DNA of 64,000 nucleotides from Mycolicibacillus trivialis (GTDB lineage Bacteria; Actinomycetota; Actinomycetes; Mycobacteriales; Mycobacteriaceae). The position numbers and the translations under genes are program-made. The notes beneath the pieces were generated by a model. It was not told the origin of the DNA. It worked only from the letters and a program-made list of their open reading frames with translations, and did no database searches. The stretch spans positions 124,001 to 188,000 of the forward strand of contig NZ_LQPZ01000016.1 of the NCBI RefSeq assembly GCF_002102395.1. The letters are read 5' to 3'. Positions 1 through 7,931 of the stretch are shown here, piece after piece; within the stretch, counting starts at the first letter, position 1; every line of letters begins with the position of its first letter.

Positions 1-1
1 G

Positions 2-847
2 CAGCCGCAGTTTGCGCCAGATCTGACGTACCGCGCCGCCGCTGCGCTGGTTGGGGCCGTAGAGCCGCACGATGGCGGGGGTGTCGCCGGTGGAGGTCGC
101 GGCCATCACCAGCGGGCCGGGCCCGGCCGGGCGGACCACGGTCAGGGCGTCGACCCGGTAGCCGCGGCGCGCCAGGGCCCGCACCGCGCCGTCGAGCGGC
201 ACTTCCAGGGCGGGGGTTCCCACGACCAGGATCACCAGCGCGCCGACGAACCAGCCGGTCGCCAACCCCAGCACCGAGCGGGCCGGGACCACCGCGCTGA
301 TCACCAGGTGGATCGGGATGAACGCCAGCAGCAGGGTCCACCAGGAGCGCCGCCAGCGCGGCGGCAGCCACGGCCCGGCGACGGCGACGACGGCGGCCAG
401 CATCGCGATCCAGCGCGGGTCGTCGAGGAACTGGGCCAGCTGGGTGTCCAGCCGGTCGGAGAGGTCGAAGTGCCAGCGCGGGGCGGCGAACCCGTTGCCG
501 CCGATCGACAGCGGGATGAAGGCGCCGGCGGCGGCGACGGTGTAGGCGCCGAGCAGTTTCCACTGCCGGGTGACGATCAGCCCGATCAGCACCACGAACG
601 GCAGCGCCATGATCGCCAGGCCGTAGATCAGGTACACCAGGTTGGCCTGGGTGGGGGAGAGCACCCGGACCAGCCGCGCCACCGAACGCTCCAGCACGAT
701 CCATTCGCGGCGGGTGATCAGCGAGCTGGCGATCACTGCGGCCAGCACCACTGCGGCGATGGCCAGGCGCAGGATGTCGTTGGTGCGCCGGTTCAACGGT
801 TGCAGCAGGTTTCCGGTAACGCTGATCTCGCGCCCGTCAACTCGCAT
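2..847 (-). CDS. Lysylphosphatidylglycerol-synthase-like (UPF0104/flippase-type) integral membrane protein, 3' part beyond the window
   Basis: The frame runs from an ATG at 847 to the window edge without a stop, so only the first 282 residues are present. Hydrophobic segments lie near residues 27-45, 70-92 and 100-115, and more near 145-215. The fragment aligns along its whole length with the complete 796-residue protein at 44132-46522: both start MRVD, both carry LSPTQA near residue 64, and both share the block VGTPALEVPL and the end of the fragment, IW.KLRL. It is therefore a paralogue of that protein. By analogy the missing part should hold a kinase-like segment and a C-terminal flippase-like membrane domain. 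Function is not established; transport or modification of an envelope lipid is an inference. Confidence 0.85.
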   Translation of the reverse strand, partial: MRVDGREISVTGNLLQPLNRRTNDILRLAIAAVVLAAVIASSLITRREWIVLERSVARLVRVLSPTQANLVYLIYGLAIMALPFVVLIGLIVTRQWKLLGAYTVAAAGAFIPLSIGGNGFAAPRWHFDLSDRLDTQLAQFLDDPRWIAMLAAVVAVAGPWLPPRWRRSWWTLLLAFIPIHLVISAVVPARSVLGLATGWFVGALVILVVGTPALEVPLDGAVRALARRGYRVDALTVVRPAGPGPLVMAATSTGDTPAIVRLYGPNQRSGGAVRQIWRKLRL

Positions 848-966
848 GGTGTCTTTCCAGCTCGGCGTACGGCCGCGGAGGGGCGGCCTGCCGCTAACTT
901 ATCGGTTCGACCGGTGCGGCCCGCGCATTGGCGACCGAGCCGTGACCTTCCCGCGATGACACGGTG
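848..966. other. Upstream region of the truncated membrane protein gene
   Basis: This non-coding stretch lies between the membrane protein start at 847 and the small doubtful frame that ends at 967. An AT-richer patch near 893-905 reads as TAAGTT on the minus strand and could serve as a -10 element for the gene at 847. No repeat or RNA gene is apparent. Confidence 0.3.
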
Positions 967-1134
967 TCAGTTGTAGGAGGTACTGCCGTCCACGGCCCGG
1001 GTGGCGCTGATGACCTTCGCGACGCAGTGGTCGCGGTCAAAGCCCTGGTAACGGCACCAGGCCAGCGCTCCCGCCGAGTCCGGGTAGGTGATGCCCACGA
1101 CCGTGACCGTCGGACATCCGGGTCGGCTTTGCAC
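967..1134 (-). CDS. Possible small protein or gene remnant downstream of the DoxD-like gene
   Basis: A minus-strand frame of about 55 residues begins at a GTG at 1134 and ends at 967. It starts VQSRPGCP and ends GSTSYN, and carries two further cysteines (AWCRY and DHCVA). It begins 50 bases after the stop of the DoxD-like gene on the same strand. No convincing ribosome binding site is seen. It could be a tiny translated gene or the 3' remnant of a decayed one. If it is not real, 848-1184 has no gene. Confidence 0.25.
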   Translation of the reverse strand: MQSRPGCPTVTVVGITYPDSAGALAWCRYQGFDRDHCVAKVISATRAVDGSTSYN

Positions 1135-1184
1135 CAGTGGGACAGCAGACCCGGCCGCCGTTTCGCGCGGCTCGATGCCGGCGA

Positions 1185-2225
1185 TCAGTCGCCGACGGGC
1201 GCCTCCCAGCTGGCACCGCTGACGTCGGTCAAGGTCAGCGTGTAGGTGTGCGCCGGGTCGACGTCGCGGACCGCGAGCGTCACCCGGGCGCGCGCGCCCA
1301 GCGGCACGATCAGGCTGTGCGCACCGGGCTCGACCCGCGCGACATAGCGGTTGTCGATCGCGGTGGCGGGCAGCTCGCTGAGGTCCTCGCCGTCGAGGGC
1401 CAGCAGCGGTTTTCCGGTCGTGTCGTCGGTGACGGTGACGCCGATCAGAAACGATCCGTACACGTCGACGCCTTCGGTGCGGTACACCTCGAAGGTGACC
1501 GTGTCGTCGGCGAAGCGGGCGTCGCTGATCTCGATGTGCGGGGCCACCGACTTGTTGTGCAGGGTGCCGTACACCCCGCCGTGGAAGTACTGGTTGGTGA
1601 ACAGCGCCAGCACCGTGACCGCCGCCGCACCCGCGGCCACCGCCGGCGCGGCAAGCGGTATCGGGCCGGAGGCCACCAGCGGGAACCAGCGCCGCCGGGT
1701 GACATCGGCACCGCGGTTGCGCAGCAGCTGATCGACCGAGTAGCGGCCCCCGCCGCTGAGGAACAGTGCGAACCCGCAGGCGACGCCGAGGATGCCGATC
1801 TGCCATTCGTCGAGGCAGGTGGTGCCCAGCCAGCCGGCGCTGAGCAGGATCCCGAACGCGAACGAGAGCACCCCCAGGCTCATCACCCGGGTGAACAGTC
1901 CGAGCATGATGCAGGCGCCGACGACGCCCTCGGCCACGGTGAAGACCGTCATCGCCACCCGCAGCAGGTCGGGGTGGGTGAGCAGATGTTCGATGATCGG
2001 GCCGATGCCCAGCGCGTTGGGCAGGAAGTGGTTGAACTTCTCCCCGATGTAGCCGGGCAGGTTCGGGTCGAGCTTGTCCTCCAGGGCCACCCGTCGCCAG
2101 AACGCGGAGAAGTAGGTCCAGCCGATCACCAGCCGGATCGGCAGGGTGATCAGTCCGGCGGTGTCGAAGACCCGGGTGTCGGGCTGCTCGGCGGGGCGGA
2201 GAGTGGCGTTCGAGGTGTCGGTCAC
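1185..2225 (-). CDS. DoxX/DoxD (TQO small subunit)-like membrane protein
   Basis: A 346-residue protein. The N-terminal half has the four-helix arrangement of DoxX/DoxD proteins: RLVIGWTYFSAFWRR near residue 30, then helices containing TVFTVAEGVVGACIMLGLF, VLSFAFGILLSAGW and ILGVACGFALFLSGG. A later hydrophobic segment (around AAAVTVLALF) leads into a soluble C-terminal domain that looks extracytoplasmic, with beta-rich text such as VYRTEGVDVYGSFLIG. The GTG at 2225 was chosen because the 47 residues upstream are low-quality extension. DoxD is the small subunit of archaeal thiosulfate:quinone oxidoreductase; bacterial relatives are mostly uncharacterised and linked to redox homeostasis. An enzymatic role here is not shown. 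Confidence 0.75.
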   Translation of the reverse strand: MTDTSNATLRPAEQPDTRVFDTAGLITLPIRLVIGWTYFSAFWRRVALEDKLDPNLPGYIGEKFNHFLPNALGIGPIIEHLLTHPDLLRVAMTVFTVAEGVVGACIMLGLFTRVMSLGVLSFAFGILLSAGWLGTTCLDEWQIGILGVACGFALFLSGGGRYSVDQLLRNRGADVTRRRWFPLVASGPIPLAAPAVAAGAAAVTVLALFTNQYFHGGVYGTLHNKSVAPHIEISDARFADDTVTFEVYRTEGVDVYGSFLIGVTVTDDTTGKPLLALDGEDLSELPATAIDNRYVARVEPGAHSLIVPLGARARVTLAVRDVDPAHTYTLTLTDVSGASWEAPVGD

Positions 2226-2392
2226 GGGTCCAGTCCAGGTGTCGGTGCGTGTCGGTTCATGCTCACTGGGGTGGCGGGCCGGAGCCCGGCGCCATGGTAG
2301 CCACGGGGGTGTTCGCGAGCCCGAAAACATGTCAGACCCCGCCGATATCCTCTGGTCAGGCGGCAATTCGGCAGTGGGAGGAACGCAACGCT

Positions 2393-3142
2393 ATGACATC
2401 CCTGGTGGGCAGGACCCGGCTCGTTCTCCTCGGCGACCGTGACATCCACGCCCGGCGTGACGAGTTGAACGGGATCGCCCACGACAGCGGCTGTGAGGTG
2501 GTCGAGGCCTACGGGTTCGAGCCGGCGGCTCCGCTGCGGCATGAGGACCTGACCCACATCGACGAGGTGGTGGTGGCGTTGGCGCAGGCCATCGAGGAGC
2601 GCATCGATGTCTGGGTGCCGTGGGCGATGGTGGATTTCGGCCGCGATCAGCATCTGCGGCGGATGATCCTGGTGCTGGATCGATTCGGGCTGAAGTTGCG
2701 CGCCGGCCGGAACCTGTCGGTCTGCGAGGCCGAGGGCTCGCTGAACGAGATCGACTTCGCGCTGCGCGCCGAGGTGCGCGCGGTGGACAACCTGGCCGAC
2801 GCCGTGCTGGCGGTGGCCGGGGTGGAGAAGCTGACCGCGGAGATCGAGGAGGCGCTGGCCGGCGTCGGCGCCCGGGAGCCGGCGCGGATCCGGACCGTCG
2901 AGGCCGAAACCGGCAGGCTGGTCGAGGTGCCGGCCCCGCCGGTGCCGCCCTCGCCGCACGGCCGGTGGAGCGATCGGGAGCCGATGCTGGCCGGCTACGC
3001 GCGCTGGCTGGTGCGCGACTGCGGGGTCACCCGCGCGGCCACCGCCCGGGTGCTCAACGCCTGTGGGCAGCGCACCCGCAGCGGCAAGCCGTGGCAGGCC
3101 GCCACGGTGCGGCGGCTCATCGACGGCGACGATCGGCCGTAG
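2393..3142 (+). CDS. Resolvase-like protein lacking an evident catalytic serine, with recombinase-type C-terminus
   Basis: A 249-residue protein starting at ATG 2393, preceded by GGGAGGAACGC. The N-terminal ~105 residues (TRLVLLGDRDIHARRDEL... to DRFGLKLRAGRNL) follow the layout of a serine-recombinase catalytic domain, including an ILVLDRFG segment resembling the conserved DRL region. However, the usual N-terminal R.S motif is replaced by LGDRDIHAR. The C-terminal ~45 residues (YARWLVRDCGVTRAATARVLNACG then TRSGKPWQAATVRRLI) resemble the Recombinase domain that follows resolvase domains. It stands alone and is convergent with the acyl-CoA ligase 6 bases away. It may be a domesticated DNA-binding protein. 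The family assignment is by pattern only. Confidence 0.6.
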   Translation: MTSLVGRTRLVLLGDRDIHARRDELNGIAHDSGCEVVEAYGFEPAAPLRHEDLTHIDEVVVALAQAIEERIDVWVPWAMVDFGRDQHLRRMILVLDRFGLKLRAGRNLSVCEAEGSLNEIDFALRAEVRAVDNLADAVLAVAGVEKLTAEIEEALAGVGAREPARIRTVEAETGRLVEVPAPPVPPSPHGRWSDREPMLAGYARWLVRDCGVTRAATARVLNACGQRTRSGKPWQAATVRRLIDGDDRP

Positions 3143-3148
3143 CGCCGT

Positions 3149-4771
3149 TCAGAGCCGCTCGACCTCAAGGTCCCCGGCGCCGAACGCGGCGCGCAGCCGC
3201 TTCTTGTCGAACTTGCCGACGCTGGTCTTCGGGATCTCGGTCACCCACGCCCAGTTCTCCGGCAGCTGCCATTTGGCGATCTTGCCGTCCAGGTGCTCGC
3301 GCAGCTGTGCGAACGTGGTGTCCGCCCCCTCGCGCCGGACGACCGCCACCAGCGGACGCTCATCCCACTTGTCGTCGGGGATGCCGATCACCGCCGCCTC
3401 GAGCACGTCGGGATGGCCCATCACCAGGTTCTCCAGCTCGACCGAGGAGATCCACTCGCCACCGGATTTGATGATGTCCTTGGTGCGGTCGGTCAGGGTC
3501 AGGAAGCCGTCGGGGGTGATGGATCCGACGTCGCCGGTGCGCAGCCACCCGTCGTCGAATTTGTCGGGGGCGTCCACCAGGTAGTAGCTGCCCGCGATCC
3601 ACGGGCCGCGCACCTGCAACTCGCCGACGGCGTCGCCGTCGTGGGGCATCACGGTGCCGTCGTCGTCGACCAGGCGGGCCCGCACGGCCGCGGAGAAGCG
3701 GCCCTGGGTGTGGCGGTAGCGCCACGCCTCCTCGCCGGTGGCCTCGGCGGGCGGGTTGGCCACCGACCCCAGCGGCGAGGTCTCGGTCATGCCCCAGGCG
3801 TGGATGACCGTGATCCCGTAGCGGTCCTGGAAGTCGTGCAGCAGCGACGGCGGCGCCGCGGACCCGCCGACCACGGCCTTCTTCATCGAGGAGATGTCGA
3901 CGTCGTGGTCGGCCAGATAGGTCAGCAGCCCCTGCCAGATCGTGGGCACCGCGGCGGCGAAGTCCGGCCGTACCTCGGCGATCATCTGTGCCAGCGGAGC
4001 CGGCTGCAAAAACGGCCCGGGCATCAGCAGCGACGCCCCGATCATGAACGCCGCGTAGGGCATTCCCCAGGACATGGCGTGGAACTGCGGGACGATGTTG
4101 AGCGCGATGTTGCCCTGCCGCAACCCCATCCCGTCGGTCATGCACACCTGCATCGAGTGCAGCCAGATCGACCGGTGGGAGTAGGCGACGCCCTTGGGGT
4201 CGCCGGTGGTGCCGGAGGTGTAGCAGAGCGCGGCGGCGCTGCGTTCGTCGTGCTCGGGCCAGTCGAACTCATCGGGCTCGTCGGCGATGAGGTCTTCCCA
4301 GGCGTGGACGGTGATCGACTCGGGGATGTCGGCGTCGGGCACCGTCGGCCCGGTCACCACCAGGTGTTCGACGGTGCGGCACTGCGGTAGTTGGGGGGCC
4401 AGCAGCGGCAGCAGCGACGCATCGACCAGGATCACCCGGTCCTCGGCGTGGTTGACGATGTGGATCAGCTGTTCGGGGAACAGCCGGATGTTCAGGGTGT
4501 GTAACACCGCGCCCATGGCCGGGATCGCCAGGTAGGCCTCGAGGTGCTCGGAGTTGTTCCACATGAAGGTGCCGACTCGCTGGTCTCCGGTGATGCCCAG
4601 CTTGGTCAGCGCGTGCGCGAGCCGGGCGCAGCGCCGCCCGGTCTCGGCGTAGGTCTGCCGGCGCGGGCCGTTGTCGGTCCAGGTGATGACCTCGGCGGTG
4701 CCGTGCACGGTGCTGCCGTAGCGCAACAGTTGGGCCAGTGACAGCGGGGCGTCCTGCATGGTGCTGAGCAT
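3149..4771 (-). CDS. Acyl-CoA synthetase (FadD-type, AMP-forming ligase)
   Basis: A 540-residue ANL-superfamily enzyme that activates a fatty or other carboxylic acid to acyl-AMP and then acyl-CoA. Seen in order: the P-loop-like AMP motif CYTSGTTGDPKGVAYSHRS near residue 187, HAWGMTETSPLGSV near 325, the hinge region WLRTGDVGSITPDGFLTLTDRTKDIIKSGGEWIS near 410-445, and a C-terminal lysine motif PKTSVGKFDKKRLR near 512. Length is normal for the medium/long-chain ligase group. Start ATG 4771 has TGAGGA 12 bases upstream; an in-frame ATG at 4759 is an alternative. Substrate chain length cannot be read from the sequence. Confidence 0.93.
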   Translation of the reverse strand: MLSTMQDAPLSLAQLLRYGSTVHGTAEVITWTDNGPRRQTYAETGRRCARLAHALTKLGITGDQRVGTFMWNNSEHLEAYLAIPAMGAVLHTLNIRLFPEQLIHIVNHAEDRVILVDASLLPLLAPQLPQCRTVEHLVVTGPTVPDADIPESITVHAWEDLIADEPDEFDWPEHDERSAAALCYTSGTTGDPKGVAYSHRSIWLHSMQVCMTDGMGLRQGNIALNIVPQFHAMSWGMPYAAFMIGASLLMPGPFLQPAPLAQMIAEVRPDFAAAVPTIWQGLLTYLADHDVDISSMKKAVVGGSAAPPSLLHDFQDRYGITVIHAWGMTETSPLGSVANPPAEATGEEAWRYRHTQGRFSAAVRARLVDDDGTVMPHDGDAVGELQVRGPWIAGSYYLVDAPDKFDDGWLRTGDVGSITPDGFLTLTDRTKDIIKSGGEWISSVELENLVMGHPDVLEAAVIGIPDDKWDERPLVAVVRREGADTTFAQLREHLDGKIAKWQLPENWAWVTEIPKTSVGKFDKKRLRAAFGAGDLEVERL

Positions 4772-4824
4772 GGGGTGTCCTCAGGGCGGGGCCGGAAAGC
4801 GATGGCCCCCAACCTAGTGCACCG

Positions 4825-5811
4825 CTAGCTGGGCCGGACCGTTGACTCGGGGCGTAGGTGGCTGAACATCTCTGGCAACATCAGATAGCTGCCCGCCAGG
4901 TAGGCGACCCCGCCGGACAGGAAGCCGATCTTGACGATCAGCGCGCCGGCGTCGGCGTGCGCGTCGGGCACCCCGGGGGTCCCCAGGCCGGGCAGCGAGC
5001 CGATCACGAAGCCGACCGAGCCCAGGATGAACAGCACCCCGATCCACCAGGAGATGTCGCGCGGTTCGACGCTGAGGTAGTGGTTGCCCGCCTCGATGAA
5101 CTGCAGCATCGAGCCGAGCAGGAAGAACACCGAGCCGATCATGGTGGTCTGCCAAAGGCCCAGCCGGGGCAGCAGGTCGAACAGGCTGGCCAACGAGTCG
5201 GTGGTCTCGTAGTTGAAGATCAGTGAGCCGGCCAGGAACACCACCGGGATCAGGACCTCGAGGCGGGTGAGATCGGCCGGGGCCGGTGACCAGCGGAACC
5301 GCCGGGGTGCGGGGTTGTCGCCCTCGGGGCCGATCCGCTCGTCGGTGTTGAGCGCTTCGAGCAGCACGCCGTAGAGCGCGACGGTGAACAGCACCGCGCC
5401 GGCGAAATAGCACGACTCGGCGAAGACCGACATCGGGTGCTGCCCGCCGAAGAACGCCGGGACCAGGGAGCCGGCTGCGCCGGCGACGAACAGCGCCGAG
5501 CCGACGGTGAACACCAGGGCCAGCCACCAGGCCAGCCGGTGCGGGGCCCAGAACCGCCGCCAGGGGCTCGTCGCGTCGGCGGGCTGCCCCTCGCCGGTGC
5601 GTAACCCGGCCCGGTCGGCGGAGAGCAGCAGCGGACCGGTGCGTTTGCGGTGCGGGCGGGCCCGCCAGGTGTACTCCGAACCGTCGGGCAGCCGGTAGGT
5701 GACCCAGGAGACGAACGGTGGCGGCCCACCCCAGCGCAGCGGCGTCCAGTCCGCCGGGACGCGCGGCCCGACGCGGGCCGGTCGCGGTGTCGGTCGCGCG
5801 TTGTTGCTCAC
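4825..5811 (-). CDS. Multi-pass membrane protein (possible YrhK-like domains)
   Basis: A 328-residue protein with a proline/arginine-rich N-terminal ~70 residues, then about eight hydrophobic helices. Examples are LAWWLALVFTVGSALFVAGA, CYFAGAVLFTVALYGVLLEA, LEVLIPVVFLAGSLIFN, TMIGSVFFLLGSMLQFIEAG, ISWWIGVLFILGSVGFVIG and LIVKIGFLSGGVAYLAGSYLM. The repeated pattern of a short helix pair with FxxGSxLFxxG-type text is reminiscent of YrhK-type domains, but this is a weak match by eye. It is divergent from the transglycosylase gene at 5915. Function unknown. Confidence 0.75.
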   Translation of the reverse strand: MSNNARPTPRPARVGPRVPADWTPLRWGGPPPFVSWVTYRLPDGSEYTWRARPHRKRTGPLLLSADRAGLRTGEGQPADATSPWRRFWAPHRLAWWLALVFTVGSALFVAGAAGSLVPAFFGGQHPMSVFAESCYFAGAVLFTVALYGVLLEALNTDERIGPEGDNPAPRRFRWSPAPADLTRLEVLIPVVFLAGSLIFNYETTDSLASLFDLLPRLGLWQTTMIGSVFFLLGSMLQFIEAGNHYLSVEPRDISWWIGVLFILGSVGFVIGSLPGLGTPGVPDAHADAGALIVKIGFLSGGVAYLAGSYLMLPEMFSHLRPESTVRPS

Positions 5812-5914
5812 CGCTGCTCACGATAACGGCCACGCGGTAACCTCGGCTTCTTCGACCGGTCGCCCTCGTTGCGGCGCCGACGAAGGCAGGCGGGCACACC
5901 GGCGGAGGAGAGCC

Positions 5915-6766
5915 ATGGGCGGGAAGTGGGTTCGGCCGGTGGTGTGGGCCACGGCCGCGTTGCTGGCGTGGTGTTCCCCGGTGGTGGCGGGGGCCGCACC
6001 GCCGGCGACCGACCCGATCAGCGTCATCGACGGCCTGCTCGCCGCCGACCAAGCGCTGCGCAACCCGTCCTCGTCGGCGGCGGTGCTGCAGGACGCCGCA
6101 CGCCGCCAACAGCTGGCCTACCGCACCATGGGCCGGCATCCGGAGTGGGACGGCGTTGCGCAGCAACGGGTTCCGGCGGCGTTGCGCGGCGTCTACGACC
6201 GCAACATCGATGCCCGACGCAACCTGGTGGCGCTGGCCGCCACCGAACCGAAGTCGACACTGCCGCCGTGGCGCATCGTCGCGCCCGCCCCGGCCGGGGA
6301 ACTGTTGAACTATTACCGGCAGGCGCAGGCGGCCACCGGCGTCGGCTGGAACTACCTGGCCGCGATCAACCTGGTCGAAACCGGGTTCGGTCGCATCGTC
6401 GGACCCAGCAGCGCCAACGCGCACGGGCCGATGCAGTTCCTGCCGTCGACGTTCGCCCAGTACGGCAACGGCGGCGACATCTATTCCCCGCGCGACGCGA
6501 TCATGGCGGCCGGGCGCTACCTGGCCGCCAGCGGCTTCGCCCAGGACCCGGGCCGTGCGGTGTTCGCCTACAACCACTCCGACCACTACGTGCGCGCGGT
6601 CACCGACTACGCCACCGTGCTGGCCGCAGACCCGGCCGCGTTCAACGGCTACTACCGCTGGGACGTCTACTACCACACCACCGCGGGCGACGTCCTGCTG
6701 CCGATCGGCTACACCGCGACCGCGCCCATCCCGGTCGAGCAATACCTGGCCGGACAGCCGCGGTGA
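5915..6766 (+). CDS. Secreted lytic transglycosylase (SLT/goose-lysozyme fold)
   Basis: A 283-residue protein starting at ATG 5915 with GGAGGAGAGCC upstream. An N-terminal signal peptide (WVRPVVWATAALLAWCSPVVAGAAP) indicates export. The SLT domain spans about residues 130-235: the likely catalytic glutamate lies in AAINLVETGFGRI, followed by HGPMQFLPSTFAQYG and later VFAYNHSDHYVRAVTDYA, all typical of family 1 transglycosylases. Such enzymes cleave the MurNAc-GlcNAc bond of peptidoglycan, forming anhydro-MurNAc. The next gene (6817) is on the same strand, 50 bases on. Confidence 0.9.
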   Translation: MGGKWVRPVVWATAALLAWCSPVVAGAAPPATDPISVIDGLLAADQALRNPSSSAAVLQDAARRQQLAYRTMGRHPEWDGVAQQRVPAALRGVYDRNIDARRNLVALAATEPKSTLPPWRIVAPAPAGELLNYYRQAQAATGVGWNYLAAINLVETGFGRIVGPSSANAHGPMQFLPSTFAQYGNGGDIYSPRDAIMAAGRYLAASGFAQDPGRAVFAYNHSDHYVRAVTDYATVLAADPAAFNGYYRWDVYYHTTAGDVLLPIGYTATAPIPVEQYLAGQPR

Positions 6767-6816
6767 GGCGCTGCCGGTAGCCTCGGACGGGTTCGAAGTT
6801 GGATCGGAGGTCACAC

Positions 6817-7923
6817 ATGGACCTCGTGCTCGGGGTGGCGCTCACCGGCGAACAGGCGCGGTGGGTGACGGTCGACGGGACGGGGGCGGGCGCAACGCTC
6901 GACCATGGCGTCGTCGACGCCGACGACGCGGATGCCCTCGAAGCGCTGGTCGGCCGCGCGCAGTGGCGCGCTATCGGGCTGACCTGGTCCCCGGATGCGG
7001 CCGCCGCGGCCGCCGAAGCCCAGCAGGTGCTGGGCCGTCGGGCGGCGGTGACGGCGCTGGCGCACGACGACGCGATCGGGCTGCTGACCGCCGCGATCGC
7101 CGACGTCGCCGGCTATGACTTCCTCGCGGTGTGCAACGCCGAACCCGACGCGGCCGCGGTCGCGGTCGTCAACGCGCGGCGGATGACCGTCGAAGCCGTC
7201 GACGCCCCCGACGCCGAGAGCCGAATCGACCGGCTCACCGAGACGGTGCGGGGGATCCGGCCCAGCCCCGACGCCGTCTTCGTGCTGGGCTCGGCGGGCA
7301 CCGAGGCGCTGGCTGACCGGCTGCGACAGGTGACGACGCAGCCGGTGCTCAATGCCGCCGAAGGCGAGTTCGCGCTGCCGCGGGGAGCGGCGTTGGCCGC
7401 CGCCCGGGCGGCCGACGATCCGGTGGCCGAGCCTGCGGCCCCGACGCGTCGGGGCCGGCGCGCCCCGGCGCTGATGGCGGCCGCGGCCGTGCTGCTGGTT
7501 GTCGCGGTGGCACTGGGTGCGACCGGTCGGCTGTCGTGGCGCACCGAGGAGCCGCCCGCGTCCAGCCAGGCCGGCCAGCAGACCGTGCGCCCGTCCCCGC
7601 CGCCTGCCGCCAGCCCGACAGCGGCTCCGGCACCGCTGGCCGCCCCGGGCAACGGCGCCCCCGAGGTGGCACCGGTTGCCCCCGAACAGCCGCAGAGCCC
7701 ACCGGAGCAGGCCGGCTCGCCCGAGGCGCCTGCTGAGGTACCGCCTGCTCCGCCCGCTGAGGCGCCGCCCGCTGAAGCACCCCCGGCCGAGCCGCCTCCG
7801 GTCCAGGCGCCTCCGCCGGCCGCCGAGCCGGTCTACGTCCCGCCGCCTCCGGCGCCGCCGCCGGAGCCGCGCCTGCGCGACCGCATCATGGACAAGATCC
7901 CGGGCCTCGACCGGTTCCGCTGA
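6817..7923 (+). CDS. DUF7159-like mycobacterial protein with one membrane helix and a proline-rich tail
   Basis: A 368-residue protein; ATG 6817 follows GGATCGGAGG. Residues 1-200 form a compact alternating alpha/beta domain opening MDLVLGVALTGEQARWV, reminiscent of the actin/Hsp70-like fold assigned to mycobacterial DUF7159 proteins. A single hydrophobic helix (ALMAAAAVLLVVAVALGA, near residue 222) follows. After it comes an extended tail of Pro/Ala/Glu repeats (APPAEAPPAEPPPVQAPP) ending with a basic LRDRIMDKIPGLDRFR. The topology suggests a cytoplasmic N-domain and a tail spanning the periplasm or cell wall. Function unknown. It is 8 bases upstream of the peptide transporter gene, likely one transcript. 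Confidence 0.75.
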   Translation: MDLVLGVALTGEQARWVTVDGTGAGATLDHGVVDADDADALEALVGRAQWRAIGLTWSPDAAAAAAEAQQVLGRRAAVTALAHDDAIGLLTAAIADVAGYDFLAVCNAEPDAAAVAVVNARRMTVEAVDAPDAESRIDRLTETVRGIRPSPDAVFVLGSAGTEALADRLRQVTTQPVLNAAEGEFALPRGAALAAARAADDPVAEPAAPTRRGRRAPALMAAAAVLLVVAVALGATGRLSWRTEEPPASSQAGQQTVRPSPPPAASPTAAPAPLAAPGNGAPEVAPVAPEQPQSPPEQAGSPEAPAEVPPAPPAEAPPAEAPPAEPPPVQAPPPAAEPVYVPPPPAPPPEPRLRDRIMDKIPGLDRFR

Positions 7924-7931
7924 CCCGGCCC

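Noticed and set aside
4814..6814. A 666-residue minus-strand frame spanning two genes
   Set aside because: It crosses the real start of the membrane protein gene and lies antisense to the transglycosylase gene. Composition is Arg/Pro-rich without motifs.
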